In this document: positions 42,835 through 51,956 of the stretch, in pieces | How positions within the stretch are numbered: the stretch's first letter is position 1 | Layout of the letters: each line of letters opens with the position of its first letter | NCBI RefSeq assembly: GCF_050286925.1 | Contig: NZ_JBFWFX010000001.1 | Coordinates: 1 to 64,000 of the forward strand | Origin: Caloranaerobacter sp050286925 | GTDB taxonomy: Bacteria; Bacillota; Clostridia; Tissierellales; Thermohalobacteraceae | DNA: 64,000 nt | Direction: 5' to 3' | Translations under genes and position numbers: made by a program | Notes under the pieces: generated by a model | Databases searched by the model: none | The model's input: the letters and a program-made list of their open reading frames with translations, nothing else | Told to the model about the DNA's origin: nothing

Positions 42835-43479
42835 ATGAGAGGAATATTTATTACAATAGAGGGTCCAGACGGGTCAGGTAAGAGTACACAAATAAGGTTA
42901 CTAGAGGAATATTTAAAAGATAAAGGCTATAATGTAGTAGTAACTAGAGAACCTGGTGGAACTAGAATTAGTGAGGATATAAGAAAGGTTATTTTAGATA
43001 CATCTAATACAAATATGTCGCCACATACAGAAGCTTTACTATATGCAGCATCTAGGGCGCAACATGTATATGAAACTATTTTACCAGCTTTAAGAAAAGG
43101 GAAAATAGTTATATGTGATAGATTTGTAGATTCTAGTTTAGTGTATCAAGGTTTTGCTAGAGGATTAGGAATTGAGAAAATTAAAGAAATAAATGATTTT
43201 GCAACAGAAGGGCTTGAGCCTGATATTACTTTATTTTTTGATATAGATGTAGATGTTGCTTTAAAGAGAATAGGAAATAGAACTACAAGAGATAGACTTG
43301 ATAAGGAGAATGTAGAATTTCATAGAAAAGTGTATGAGGGATATATGAAGATCAGAGAAATGTATTCGCATAGGATAGAAGTAATTAATGCAGCTTGTGA
43401 TATTGAAAATACATTTAAACAGGTAAAAAATGTAATAGATAGACTGTTAGAATTAAACGAAAAGGAGGTGTTAAGATGA
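42835..43479 (+). CDS. tmk: Thymidylate kinase
   Basis: The protein is 214 aa and makes dTDP from dTMP. It has the P-loop EGPDGSGKST, the REPGGT motif, CDRFVDSSL, and a lid with RTTRDRLD. AAAGGATGG lies before ATG 42835, favouring it over the ATG at 42826. The stop overlaps the darA start by 4 bp. Confidence 0.96.
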   Translation: MRGIFITIEGPDGSGKSTQIRLLEEYLKDKGYNVVVTREPGGTRISEDIRKVILDTSNTNMSPHTEALLYAASRAQHVYETILPALRKGKIVICDRFVDSSLVYQGFARGLGIEKIKEINDFATEGLEPDITLFFDIDVDVALKRIGNRTTRDRLDKENVEFHRKVYEGYMKIREMYSHRIEVINAACDIENTFKQVKNVIDRLLELNEKEVLR

Positions 43480-43805
43480 AACTTATTATAGCAATAGTTC
43501 AGGATGAAGATGCTCCTAAATTAATAGATGTTCTTATGGAAAATAATTATGGTATTACTAAATTAGCATCTACAGGAGGATTTCTAAAATCAGGTAACAC
43601 TACACTACTGATAGGTGTCGAAAAAGAAAAGGTTGATGAAGTTATTAAAATCATAAAGGAGCTTTGTCATTCAAGAAAGCAAGTTACAACTTCTCCTTCA
43701 CTTACAACTGTATCTTCAGGAGTTTACGTGCCGTATCCTGTTGAGGTTCAAGTTGGTGGTGCAACAATATTTGTAGTTGATGTAGACCGTTTTGAAAAGA
43801 TATAG
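43476..43805 (+). CDS. darA: c-di-AMP-binding PII-like protein DarA (YaaQ)
   Basis: The protein is 109 aa with the DarA/PstA pattern: MKLIIAIVQDEDAPKLIDVL, the nucleotide loop STGGFLKSGNTTLLIG, and GVYVPYPVEVQVGGATIFV. Homologues are trimers that bind c-di-AMP. The position between tmk and yaaR is the normal one. Confidence 0.94.
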   Translation: MKLIIAIVQDEDAPKLIDVLMENNYGITKLASTGGFLKSGNTTLLIGVEKEKVDEVIKIIKELCHSRKQVTTSPSLTTVSSGVYVPYPVEVQVGGATIFVVDVDRFEKI

Positions 43806-43816
43806 GAGGATTTTTT

Positions 43817-44266
43817 ATGAAAATAAGTGATATATCCGGTAAAAACGGCAAAACGCTTAACAAAATTAATGAAGTTAGTAATAAAAGTGATGTTAATAGA
43901 ATAAAATTTAGTCAATCTCTAAAGATTATGGAAGGGCTAAATAAAAAAGAAAGATTAGATTTGCTGCTAAAGCAGATAGACAAGCAGGCAGAGAGATTAT
44001 CTAAAAAGATAGATATAGGTGAGTTGATAGCTTATAAAAAATTAGTTTCACAATTTATGAAAGAAGCTTTGGAATCTATGGTTAAATTTAGTAAAAATAG
44101 TTTTCTTGATAGAAGAGGAAGGCATAGGATTTATGCTATAATAAAGAAAGTAGACAAAGAACTTGAGAAGTTAACGGAAGATGTATTGAAAAAGGAAAAA
44201 GACAATCTAAATATATTAAAAAGACTTGACGATATTAGGGGACTTATTTTAGATATTTATCTGTAG
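43817..44266 (+). CDS. yaaR: YaaR family (DUF327) protein
   Basis: The protein is 149 aa and helical, with the family stretch KLVSQFMKEALESMVKF followed by DRRGRHRIYAIIKKVD. Function is unknown. AGGAGG precedes the start. It lies between darA and holB, as in Bacillus. Confidence 0.88.
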   Translation: MKISDISGKNGKTLNKINEVSNKSDVNRIKFSQSLKIMEGLNKKERLDLLLKQIDKQAERLSKKIDIGELIAYKKLVSQFMKEALESMVKFSKNSFLDRRGRHRIYAIIKKVDKELEKLTEDVLKKEKDNLNILKRLDDIRGLILDIYL

Positions 44267-44280
44267 TTGGAGGATAAAGT

Positions 44281-45264
44281 ATGGATTTTAATGATATAAT
44301 AGGGCATGAACAAAATATTTCAAAGCTTCAAAATGCAATTAGAAATGATAGTGTAGCTCATGGTTACCTTTTTGAAGGACCTAAATCTATGGGTAAAAAG
44401 AAACTTGCTTTTGTCTTTGCTAAAACTCTGTTATGTGAAAAAAAAGGCATAGAGCCATGCAATAAATGTTCATCATGTCTTAAATTCGATTCAGGAAATC
44501 ATCCAGATTTTGATATAATAAATCCTGAAGGGAATTCTATAAAAAGAGAACAAATAGAAAAATTACTTCATTCTATCAGAATGTTGCCTTATGAGGGTAT
44601 AAGAAGAGTATATGTTATAGAAGATGCATATAAAATGACTCAGGAGGCACAAAATAGTTTTCTTAAGACTTTGGAAGAGCCACCTGAATATGCAGTCATT
44701 ATACTTATAACTGATAATAGTAAGAGCCTTTTGCCTACTATAGTTTCAAGATGTCAAGGAATAAAGTTTTCATATGTTGAGAACGAAAAGATAGAGAAAT
44801 TATTAGTGAACAAGTATGGTTGTTCTAGGGAAGAAGCAAGTTTTATAGCTTCATTTTCAAACGGGATAGTAGGAAAGGCTGTTAAATTAATACAATCTGA
44901 AGAATTTAGAAAATTAAGAGAGGATATTATTTCTGCTATAGATGATATTATTTACTCAGACAAATTTAGAATATTTAGTTTGAGTCAAATTTTTGTTGAG
45001 AATAAGGAAAATATAGAAGAGATATTGGATTTATTAACAATTTGGTTTAGAGATATTATGATTATTAAAGCAACAGGAGATACTAGATTTATAATGAATA
45101 AAGATAAAATAGAGCTTATATATAAGCATAGTAATACTCTGTCAATGGAAAAAGTAAGTGATATAATAGAAAATATTGAAAAAACTAAAGAAGATATAAC
45201 TTCTAATGTTAATTTTCAGCTGGCTATTGAAGTTATGCTTCTAAAAGTGCAGCAGGAGGTATAG
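44281..45264 (+). CDS. holB: DNA polymerase III subunit delta prime
   Basis: The protein is 327 aa, an AAA-fold clamp-loader subunit. It begins MDFNDIIGHEQNISKLQNAI. The phosphate loop is degenerate (EGPKSMGKKKL), a zinc module reads CNKCSSC, and SRCQGIKF follows the sensor region. It pairs with dnaX at 12990. ricT follows after 5 bp. Confidence 0.93.
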   Translation: MDFNDIIGHEQNISKLQNAIRNDSVAHGYLFEGPKSMGKKKLAFVFAKTLLCEKKGIEPCNKCSSCLKFDSGNHPDFDIINPEGNSIKREQIEKLLHSIRMLPYEGIRRVYVIEDAYKMTQEAQNSFLKTLEEPPEYAVIILITDNSKSLLPTIVSRCQGIKFSYVENEKIEKLLVNKYGCSREEASFIASFSNGIVGKAVKLIQSEEFRKLREDIISAIDDIIYSDKFRIFSLSQIFVENKENIEEILDLLTIWFRDIMIIKATGDTRFIMNKDKIELIYKHSNTLSMEKVSDIIENIEKTKEDITSNVNFQLAIEVMLLKVQQEV

Positions 45265-45269
45265 TTTTT

Positions 45270-46109
45270 ATGGTTACTGTAGTAGGAGTTAGATTCAAAA
45301 AGGCTGGCAAGATATATTATTTTGATCCAGCTGAATTAGAAATTAAGAAAAATGATTATGTGATTGTTGAAACAGTTAGAGGTGTAGAATTTGGGCAGGT
45401 TGTAGTAGGACCGAAAGAAGTGAGTGAAGAAGAAATAATTTCTCCTTTAAAGCCTGTAATAAGAGTAGCAACTGAAGAAGATATAGAAAAGCATTATGAA
45501 AATAAGGAAAAAGAAAATATTGCTTTTGATATATGCTTAAAAAAAATAGAAGAACATGGTTTAGAAATGAAACTAATAGATGTTGAATATACATTTGACA
45601 ACAATAAGGTTATATTCTATTTTACAGCTGATGGTAGAGTTGATTTTAGAGAACTTGTAAGAGATTTGGCTTCAGTATTTAGAACTAGAATTGAATTAAG
45701 GCAAATCGGAGTAAGAGATGAAGCTAAAATGATAGGAGGACTTGGGCCTTGTGGAAGGGCTATGTGTTGTGCTAGCTTTTTAGGTGAGTTTGAACCTGTT
45801 TCTATAAAAATGGCAAAAGAACAGAATTTATCATTAAATCCAACTAAGATTTCAGGAATTTGTGGTAGGCTTATGTGTTGTTTAAAATATGAGCACGAGA
45901 CTTATGAAAAATCATTAGAAAAGCTGCCTGAAATTGGAGCTTTAGTTGTTACTCCAAAGGGGAATGGTATAGTTATAGAAACTAATACATTACTAGAGTC
46001 AGTAAAGGTTAAAGTTAAACAAGGGGACACAGAAGAAATATTTTTATTTTCAGTTGATGAAATTGAAGTTGTAAATGAAGATGAAGAAGATAAAGATAAA
46101 GAGGTCTAA
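45270..46109 (+). CDS. ricT: PSP1 domain regulator RicT (YaaT)
   Basis: The protein is 279 aa with the PSP1 domain and the cysteine motifs GPCGRAMCCASFLG and GICGRLMCCLKYE. In B. subtilis the RicA-RicF-RicT (YmcA-YlbF-YaaT) complex holds Fe-S clusters and modulates RNase Y and development. The C-terminal end is acidic. GCAGGAGG precedes the ATG. Confidence 0.94.
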   Translation: MVTVVGVRFKKAGKIYYFDPAELEIKKNDYVIVETVRGVEFGQVVVGPKEVSEEEIISPLKPVIRVATEEDIEKHYENKEKENIAFDICLKKIEEHGLEMKLIDVEYTFDNNKVIFYFTADGRVDFRELVRDLASVFRTRIELRQIGVRDEAKMIGGLGPCGRAMCCASFLGEFEPVSIKMAKEQNLSLNPTKISGICGRLMCCLKYEHETYEKSLEKLPEIGALVVTPKGNGIVIETNTLLESVKVKVKQGDTEEIFLFSVDEIEVVNEDEEDKDKEV

Positions 46110-46130
46110 AATGACCTCCTTATTTATTTG
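46099..46130 (+). terminator. Terminator between converging genes
   Basis: GAGGTCTAAAATGACCTC plus a T-rich tail, next to the stop codons of ricT and the minus-strand gene. Confidence 0.7.
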
Positions 46131-46854
46131 ATTTATTTAATTCTGCTTGTAAAAGTTCTTTTATTTCGGAAAATTCAATACCTTCATTATTACAAAAGTC
46201 TCTTATTGTAATACTTGTGCTAGGGATTTTATTTTTTATTATGTCTTCAATGGTTTCTTTATCTAATCCCCAATCTAATAGTTCTTTAAAAGTAGTTTTA
46301 CCTTTTATAATGTATTCATTTTCGCTACTATCTTCACTTACTTTTGTTTGTGTTTCAATTGGAGATGTAATATCAACTTTATGATTTTCAATATAATCTA
46401 ATTCTTTTTCATTAAGAGTTCCTAAAGATTTCAGTAAGTCAACTGCATTTTTAGGTAAATAAGTATTTTCTTCTGGTTCATAAGGCAATCCTTTGTATAA
46501 GGCTACAAATAGTTTCACCGAATCACTACCTATTTCTATACCTTCATCTAGCTGATTACTAAAAATATTTTCTAAATCTTTGCTTTTAAAAGAAGAAATA
46601 TCATCTATATTTTCAAGATGAAAGGCAAATTGTAATTTATCAATGGGAATTTCAAATAAAGTACTGATATCTTGAAAAGTATATGAACCTCTTATATCTG
46701 CTGGATTATATTGACCTTTAAATTCACCTTCTTTAAATCTTGCAGGTATTTTAGCAGATTCAGTTTGCCACAAGTTTAAATATGATGTTGTTAATATACC
46801 ACCAAATAATATAATAAAAATTGTTAAACCAAGCGAGTAGGACTTAATTTTCAT
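46120..46854 (-). CDS. Membrane-anchored partner of the Fe-S membrane protein
   Basis: The protein is 244 aa with one N-terminal helix (about 7-27) and an extracytoplasmic acidic part. Two related helical segments (ADIRGSYTFQDISTLFEIPI near 45 and KGKTTFKELLDWGLDKETIE near 185) look like repeats of one small domain. AAAGGAGGC precedes ATG 46854, which follows the stop of the 4Fe-4S gene by two bases, so the two are cotranslated. The domain is common next to NapH-like proteins, with a likely role in assembly or electron transfer. Confidence 0.75.
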   Translation of the reverse strand: MKIKSYSLGLTIFIILFGGILTTSYLNLWQTESAKIPARFKEGEFKGQYNPADIRGSYTFQDISTLFEIPIDKLQFAFHLENIDDISSFKSKDLENIFSNQLDEGIEIGSDSVKLFVALYKGLPYEPEENTYLPKNAVDLLKSLGTLNEKELDYIENHKVDITSPIETQTKVSEDSSENEYIIKGKTTFKELLDWGLDKETIEDIIKNKIPSTSITIRDFCNNEGIEFSEIKELLQAELNKSNK

Positions 46855-46856
46855 TA

Positions 46857-47687
46857 TTATTTGCCTCCTTTCGTAGATAATTCTACAGTTGATGGTATAG
46901 GACAATTATTTTCAGATGTACATTCTAAACATGTTATACATTGATGATTTTTTACAACTTGATTTTTTGCAACTTCTATATTCATAGGACAAACTTTAGA
47001 ACATACATTGCAGTTTACACATGTTTTAGAGTTTCTTCTGACTTTAAATATCCTGAAAAAGTTAAATATCCCTAGTAAAGCTCCATATGGGCAGGCATAT
47101 TTACACCAAGGTCTTTCTACGAATAAAGAAAGTATTAAAGTTAAAATAAGAACTAATATACCGCCTATAGCTGCTTCGCCGCTCCAGAAATTAAATAAAG
47201 CATAATAAGGGTCAATATTAGAAAAGACTAATTTACCAGAAACTGCTGTCATATATAGTACCCAAGCTAAGACTCCATATCTTAAAAATCTGAGATATTT
47301 GTCTATCTTATATGGGATAAAACGATTATATTTTTTTCTGAATATTTTTTTGCCGATTTTGCCGAACCATTCTTGTATTGAACCAAGTGGGCATATCCAA
47401 CCGCAGAATACAGGTCCAAATAGTAGTGCTAATAATAAAACTAGTAACATGAGAATAAAAGAAGATGTATGTATTTTTTTAACGAAAGTTCCAACAGTTA
47501 TGAATTGGTATATTGAAACTACACCTCCAAATGGGCATAATGCATGGAGTGAAGCGTTAGAAAAAAGTGGGATATTTATATTTGATTCACTTAGCGTATG
47601 ATTTATACTAATAATTGCTATTATTATGAAAAATAAAATTTGAACAATAATGCGAGGTTTAATTTTGGTTAATTTCTTTTTTTTCAT
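46857..47687 (-). CDS. NapH/NosR-like 4Fe-4S membrane protein
   Basis: The protein is 276 aa with about four helices. Cysteine motifs are CPFGGVVSIY, CGWICPLGSIQEW and CKYACPYGALLG at membrane edges, then two ferredoxin-type sites (CVNCNVCSKVCPMN and CITCLECTSENNCP). The protein moves electrons across or along the membrane, but its partner oxidoreductase is unknown. GGGAGTTG before ATG 47687 is preferred to ATG 47708. Confidence 0.9.
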   Translation of the reverse strand: MKKKKLTKIKPRIIVQILFFIIIAIISINHTLSESNINIPLFSNASLHALCPFGGVVSIYQFITVGTFVKKIHTSSFILMLLVLLLALLFGPVFCGWICPLGSIQEWFGKIGKKIFRKKYNRFIPYKIDKYLRFLRYGVLAWVLYMTAVSGKLVFSNIDPYYALFNFWSGEAAIGGILVLILTLILSLFVERPWCKYACPYGALLGIFNFFRIFKVRRNSKTCVNCNVCSKVCPMNIEVAKNQVVKNHQCITCLECTSENNCPIPSTVELSTKGGK

Positions 47688-47871
47688 TTTATCAACTCCC
47701 ATTTTCATATTTTTAATTTAATTATAGAATCGTTTTGTGACAATTTTATGACATTACTGTGGAAAAACATTGACGTTAATCTATGTTAAAAATAATAAAA
47801 GTACTTTTATAAAACAATAATAAATGTTAAAATAAAGGAGAACACTACTTATAGTGTTATATCGATTACGA

Positions 47872-47905
47872 TATTCATCTTGACTTTTTGTAAATCAAGA
47901 TGAAT
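47872..47905 (+). promoter_or_regulatory. Hairpin in the ferredoxin leader
   Basis: ATTCATCTTGA ... TCAAGATGAAT is a perfect stem with no T run after it. Between it and the gene lies a second partial inverted repeat (AGAAGAATCT with GAGATTCTTTT). The 47688-48005 gap otherwise shows only promoter-like AT-rich sequence. Confidence 0.35.
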
Positions 47906-48005
47906 ATTGGTAAAGTTTCAGAAGAATCTGCTTATAAAAAACCTCGGACTTTATGTTCAGAGGAAGAAGTTGAGATTCTTTTATTCCCAGAAGGAGGTGA
48001 ACCTA

Positions 48006-48176
48006 ATGGCTTACAAAATTACAGATGCTTGCATCAGCTGTGGAGCATGCGAGCCAGAGTGTCCTGTAAATGTTATTAGTCCAGGAGAAGATAAATATGT
48101 AATTGATGCAGATGGTTGCATTGAGTGCGGTGCTTGCGCAAATGTATGTCCAGTAGATGCACCAGTACAAGAATAA
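48006..48176 (+). CDS. 2[4Fe-4S] ferredoxin
   Basis: The protein is 56 aa, the classic clostridial ferredoxin size, with motifs CISCGACEPECP and CIECGACANVCP. It is the electron acceptor for enzymes such as the 2-ketoacid oxidoreductase. AAGGAGGTGA sets the ATG at 48006; the same frame extends upstream without a ribosome site. Confidence 0.97.
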   Translation: MAYKITDACISCGACEPECPVNVISPGEDKYVIDADGCIECGACANVCPVDAPVQE

Positions 48177-48190
48177 TTATAAATACATAA

Positions 48191-48217
48191 GAAAGACCCA
48201 GTTAGGGTCTTTCTTTT
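48191..48217 (+). terminator. Ferredoxin terminator
   Basis: GAAAGACCC AGTTA GGGTCTTTC with a T run. It overlaps the end of the converging gene. Confidence 0.9.
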
Positions 48218-49893
48218 ATGCATTTTTCAACTAATTTGTTTGCTGCTTTCATTCCACTATTTAACGCACCCTGCATCCATCCATGCTTAGGGGAAGTATG
48301 TTCACCTGCGAAAAAAACCTTATTATTGAATTCTGGCTTTATCATAGTGTAAGAAAATAGCTTTTTTTGTTCAGGCAAGAAATAGCAGAATGCCCCTCTA
48401 AACAGAAGTTCATTGTTCCATTGTATGGTTTTATAATCTGTCACAATACTATCTAAATAACCTTTTTTTAGACCATGAACCATTTCAATTTCTCTTTTTA
48501 TTTCTGTAAATCTATCGTTATCTTCCAAGTTGCCGAGTCTTACAGCATCTAAGTTGAAATTATATGAAGCTAAAAGAACTCCAGGATCGTAAGGCGAACA
48601 ATTTGAATTGCAGGTAGCATGGTCTGATGGATACCATATAGATGAAATTGGAAGATCAGTATGTGAGCCACCACCAATTATTCTTTCAGAAGGGCTTCCT
48701 TCTTCCCAGAAACGTTTATTACATAAAAATAGAGTTTTTTGTGCATTTGCATAATTTACTTCTTTAATTGCTTGCATTTTATTATTACTAAAGAGTGGGT
48801 AAATTTCTATAGTTCTAAGGGTAGAAAATGGAATTGCACAAATTATATAATCAAAAGATTCTTTTATTTCTTGATTTGAATTTTTTATTTTATATTTAAT
48901 TAAAACTTTATTATTAACATTGTCATTATAAATTCCAGTTACTATACATCCTGTCTTAAAAATTACTTTTCCTAATTTATCAATAGAGATGTTTTTATAT
49001 TCTTTTGGATTTTCTGAGATTAAAGAATTATAAAAAGCATATGGAAGACTAGAAAGACCATCTACAATTTCGTATAAATATGCAAAATCTTGAGGGTATT
49101 CTTCTTGTAAAAATTCTATATAACTGTAATAGTAAAACGAACCTGCTAGAGGTACAACATTAGATATCAAATCTATAGCTCCTTGACTAAGTCCCATAAA
49201 CTCCAGAACCTGCCTCATATTAAGTCTAGTCCAAAATAGCAATTGAGGATGATAAATAGATTTGATTTGTAAAATTTCTTTTCTTATAGTTGGAGGCATA
49301 TTTAAAAGAGGTATTCCAAATCCATAATTCACTAATTTTTGCCATGGAGTTCGTTTTTCCCATTTTGTAAGTTTGTATTTAGGATATATTTTTTCCATTA
49401 CATTTTTTCCTTTAGGATCATTTCTAACTCTTGTATTTCTTAAGTAAATAAAAGCATTTGGATTATCTTGTATGAAAGGCCTAGTTTTTAGGTTAAATAA
49501 ATCTATGTAATGCCATGTAGTTTCATGTGAAACGGGGATTCTCATAGGACCTAATTCGCCGTAAAGTTTTTTATCTTTATCAAAATAATACGTATAGACT
49601 CTTCCACCTATACGATTTTCTGAAGCTTCGAATAAAGTTATATTAAAACCTATTTTTCGAAGTTCAAACGCTGATGATAACCCTGCTAAACCAGCGCCTA
49701 TAATTCCTATTTTTATACCTTTAAAAATACCTGGCATAGCTAAAGAAGTTATTTCTTCAGGAGGATTAAGTAATGAGATAATATTATTGTAATCGTTTAA
49801 TCTACATACTTTATTTAATGCATTTATTAAAAGTTTATGTCTCTGTTTTTTAGTTGGATTTATAGGTTGAATACATGAAAATTTTTGTTGCAA
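48202..49893 (-). CDS. Flavin-containing amine oxidase family protein
   Basis: The protein is 563 aa. A 65-residue N-terminal extension precedes the FAD-binding GIIGAGLAGLSSAFELR and the FEASENRIGGRV motif. Near the C-terminus VFFAGEHTSPKHGWMQGA matches the second FAD contact of monoamine and L-amino-acid oxidases. No signal peptide is seen. Such a gene is unexpected in a strict anaerobe, so it may act as a dehydrogenase. The start is TTG 49893 behind AAGGGGTGA. Confidence 0.88.
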   Translation of the reverse strand: MQQKFSCIQPINPTKKQRHKLLINALNKVCRLNDYNNIISLLNPPEEITSLAMPGIFKGIKIGIIGAGLAGLSSAFELRKIGFNITLFEASENRIGGRVYTYYFDKDKKLYGELGPMRIPVSHETTWHYIDLFNLKTRPFIQDNPNAFIYLRNTRVRNDPKGKNVMEKIYPKYKLTKWEKRTPWQKLVNYGFGIPLLNMPPTIRKEILQIKSIYHPQLLFWTRLNMRQVLEFMGLSQGAIDLISNVVPLAGSFYYYSYIEFLQEEYPQDFAYLYEIVDGLSSLPYAFYNSLISENPKEYKNISIDKLGKVIFKTGCIVTGIYNDNVNNKVLIKYKIKNSNQEIKESFDYIICAIPFSTLRTIEIYPLFSNNKMQAIKEVNYANAQKTLFLCNKRFWEEGSPSERIIGGGSHTDLPISSIWYPSDHATCNSNCSPYDPGVLLASYNFNLDAVRLGNLEDNDRFTEIKREIEMVHGLKKGYLDSIVTDYKTIQWNNELLFRGAFCYFLPEQKKLFSYTMIKPEFNNKVFFAGEHTSPKHGWMQGALNSGMKAANKLVEKCIKERP

Positions 49894-49989
49894 AAAATCA
49901 CCCCTTAATAAAATCTTTTATTTAAAATATATTTAGGAAATCTTATAAAATGCTATAATAGTAATAAGAAAGTTATGGGAGAGTGACAA

Positions 49990-50751
49990 ATGAGGAAAGT
50001 AATCTTAAAGGAAGATGAGAGAATAGATGATTTACAATGTGAAGGGTTAAAAATTATACAAAATACTAAAGGTTTTTGCTTTGGTATGGATGCTGTATTA
50101 TTGGCAAATTTTTGTGACATAAAGGATAATTCAGAAATAGTAGATTTAGGTACGGGAACAGGCATAATTCCATTATTGTTATGGGCTAAAAACAAAGTAA
50201 AAAAGATATATGGAGTAGAAATCCAAAAAGATGTTGCAGAAATGGCTAAAAGGTCAGTTTTTATGAATGAGCTTGAAAGGTTTATAGAGATAGTAAATAT
50301 TGACCTAAAAGAAGCTCCTGAGATTCTTGGTATTAATAAATATGATGTAGTAACTAGTAATCCGCCTTATATGATTCTAGGTAGCGGGGCTATTAATCCT
50401 GAAGATAAAAAGGCTATTTCAAGACATGAAATAATGTGTACGCTTGAAGATGTCATAAGGGTATCTAGTAGGCTATTAAAGCATAATGGAAGGTTTTTCT
50501 TAGTCCACAGACCACATAGAATCGTTGATATATTATGTCTATTGAGGAAATATAAACTTGAACCTAAAAGCTTAAGGTTTGTCCATCCTAAAGTTGGAGA
50601 AAGACCTAATTTAATTTTAATAAAGAGTATTAAAGCGTCTAAACCTGAATTGAAATTTTTAAAACCACTTTATGTATACAAAGAAGATGGAAGTTATACC
50701 GATGAAATTTATGAAATTTATGGAATGGAGAGGGGGAAGGATGTTGAGTAA
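49990..50751 (+). CDS. trmN6: tRNA1(Val) adenine-N6 methyltransferase family protein
   Basis: The protein is 253 aa, a class I methyltransferase with the SAM loop VDLGTGTGIIPLLLW and the N6-methylase motif SNPPYMILGSG. It corresponds to B. subtilis YabB, which lies upstream of rsmI. GGGAGAG precedes the ATG. Confidence 0.88.
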   Translation: MRKVILKEDERIDDLQCEGLKIIQNTKGFCFGMDAVLLANFCDIKDNSEIVDLGTGTGIIPLLLWAKNKVKKIYGVEIQKDVAEMAKRSVFMNELERFIEIVNIDLKEAPEILGINKYDVVTSNPPYMILGSGAINPEDKKAISRHEIMCTLEDVIRVSSRLLKHNGRFFLVHRPHRIVDILCLLRKYKLEPKSLRFVHPKVGERPNLILIKSIKASKPELKFLKPLYVYKEDGSYTDEIYEIYGMERGKDVE

Positions 50752-51586
50752 AGGTGTATTATATATATGTCCTACCCCTATTGGGAACTTAGAAGATATT
50801 ACAATCAGAGTTCTTAATATATTAAAAAGTGTAGATTTAATAGCAGCGGAAGATACTAGACATACTTTGAAGCTATTGAATCATTATGATATAAAAAAGC
50901 CACTAACAAGTTATCATGAGCATAATATAAAACAAAAAGGGAAATTTTTAATAGATAAGCTTTTAAAAGGAGAAAATATAGCTTTAGTTTCTGATGCTGG
51001 AATGCCAGGGATATCAGATCCTGGAGAGGATTTAATAAAGCTTGCGATTGAAAATGATATAAATGTAGTTGGCCTACCAGGACCTAGTGCATCTTTATTA
51101 GCTTTAGTAATTTCGGGTTTTTCTACAAGGAGATTTGTTTTTGAGGGATTCTTGCCTTCTAATAAAAAAGAAAGAAGAGAAAGACTTAATAAAATTAAAA
51201 GAGAAGATAGAACTATTATTTTTTATGAATCTCCTCATAGACTTATAAGTTCCTTAAAGGATATGAAAGAAATATTAGGAGACAGGAAAATTGCAGTTGC
51301 AAGAGAACTTACAAAGAAGTATGAAGAAATTTTCAGAGGTACTATAAAGGAGGCAATCGATAAATTTCAGAAAGATGGTATAAAAGGTGAATTTGTGTTG
51401 GTAATAGAAGGAGTAAAAATAGAAGATGATGAATTTGATGACAATTGGTGGGCTGACATGGCAGTAAAAGAACATATATTGTTTTATATAAATAAGGGAT
51501 TTAATAAAAAAGATGCAATTAAAATAGTGGCAAAAGAAAGAAATATGCCTAAGAGAGATGTCTATAAAGAAAGTTTGTCTATTTAA
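50741..51586 (+). CDS. rsmI: 16S rRNA (cytidine-1402 2'-O) methyltransferase
   Basis: The protein is 281 aa, a tetrapyrrole-methylase-fold enzyme with LYICPTPIGNLEDIT, AAEDTRHTLKLLN, VSDAGMPGISDPG and FYESPHR. It modifies C1402 of 16S rRNA. GAGGGGGAAGG sets the start at 50741, overlapping trmN6 by 11 bp; in-frame codons further upstream are inside trmN6. Confidence 0.94.
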   Translation: MLSKGVLYICPTPIGNLEDITIRVLNILKSVDLIAAEDTRHTLKLLNHYDIKKPLTSYHEHNIKQKGKFLIDKLLKGENIALVSDAGMPGISDPGEDLIKLAIENDINVVGLPGPSASLLALVISGFSTRRFVFEGFLPSNKKERRERLNKIKREDRTIIFYESPHRLISSLKDMKEILGDRKIAVARELTKKYEEIFRGTIKEAIDKFQKDGIKGEFVLVIEGVKIEDDEFDDNWWADMAVKEHILFYINKGFNKKDAIKIVAKERNMPKRDVYKESLSI

Positions 51587-51613
51587 GCTTAATAAAGAAT
51601 TGGGGTGTGGGAA

Positions 51614-51841
51614 ATGAAAATTACTAAAGATATGGTTATTTATGATATTATAAGAGATAATATAAAAGCTTTAGACGTATTAAAAAAGTATGGTTTGTAT
51701 TGTAATTCATGTAATGCAGTTTATAATGAGTCAATTGAAGTGGCTTCAAGAGTTCATCATGTAGATTTAGATAAGTTACTAGAAGATTTAAATAGTTTAG
51801 ATGAGAATAACAAAATTTTCGATTTAAACAAATCAAGGTAG
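51614..51841 (+). CDS. DUF1858 domain protein
   Basis: The protein is 75 aa with the DUF1858 pattern: ITKDMVIYDIIRDNIKALDV, then LKKYGLYCNSCNA and a helical end. These small proteins often sit near Fe-S or hybrid-cluster genes; function is unknown. GGGGTGTGGG precedes the ATG. The last ten codons (NKIFDLNKSR) lie inside interspersed repeat copy C, so the C-terminus was probably rewritten by insertion. Confidence 0.85.
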   Translation: MKITKDMVIYDIIRDNIKALDVLKKYGLYCNSCNAVYNESIEVASRVHHVDLDKLLEDLNSLDENNKIFDLNKSR

Positions 51842-51925
51842 ATTTTATTCAAATCTATAAATGGAAATTATATTCAAAATTATCTACAATTTAATAGGGA
51901 ATATAATTTTCTATGGATTATAAAT
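51810..51925 (-). repeat. Palindromic interspersed repeat, copy C (inverted)
   Basis: Read on the minus strand it matches copies A and B: TTATAATCCATAGAAAATTA, then CCTATTAAATTG in the centre, AATATAATTTCC, and the tail AAAATCTACCTTG ... TTTAAATCGAAAATTTTG. The tail overlaps the 3' end of the DUF1858 gene. Confidence 0.65.
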
Positions 51926-51930
51926 AATAA

Positions 51931-51956
51931 AAGCAGCTTAATAGCTGCTTTTATTA
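51931..51956 (-). terminator. Terminator between DUF1858 gene and abrB
   Basis: AAAGCAGC TTAATA GCTGCTTTT can work in both directions, and it lies immediately after the abrB stop on the minus strand. Confidence 0.75.
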
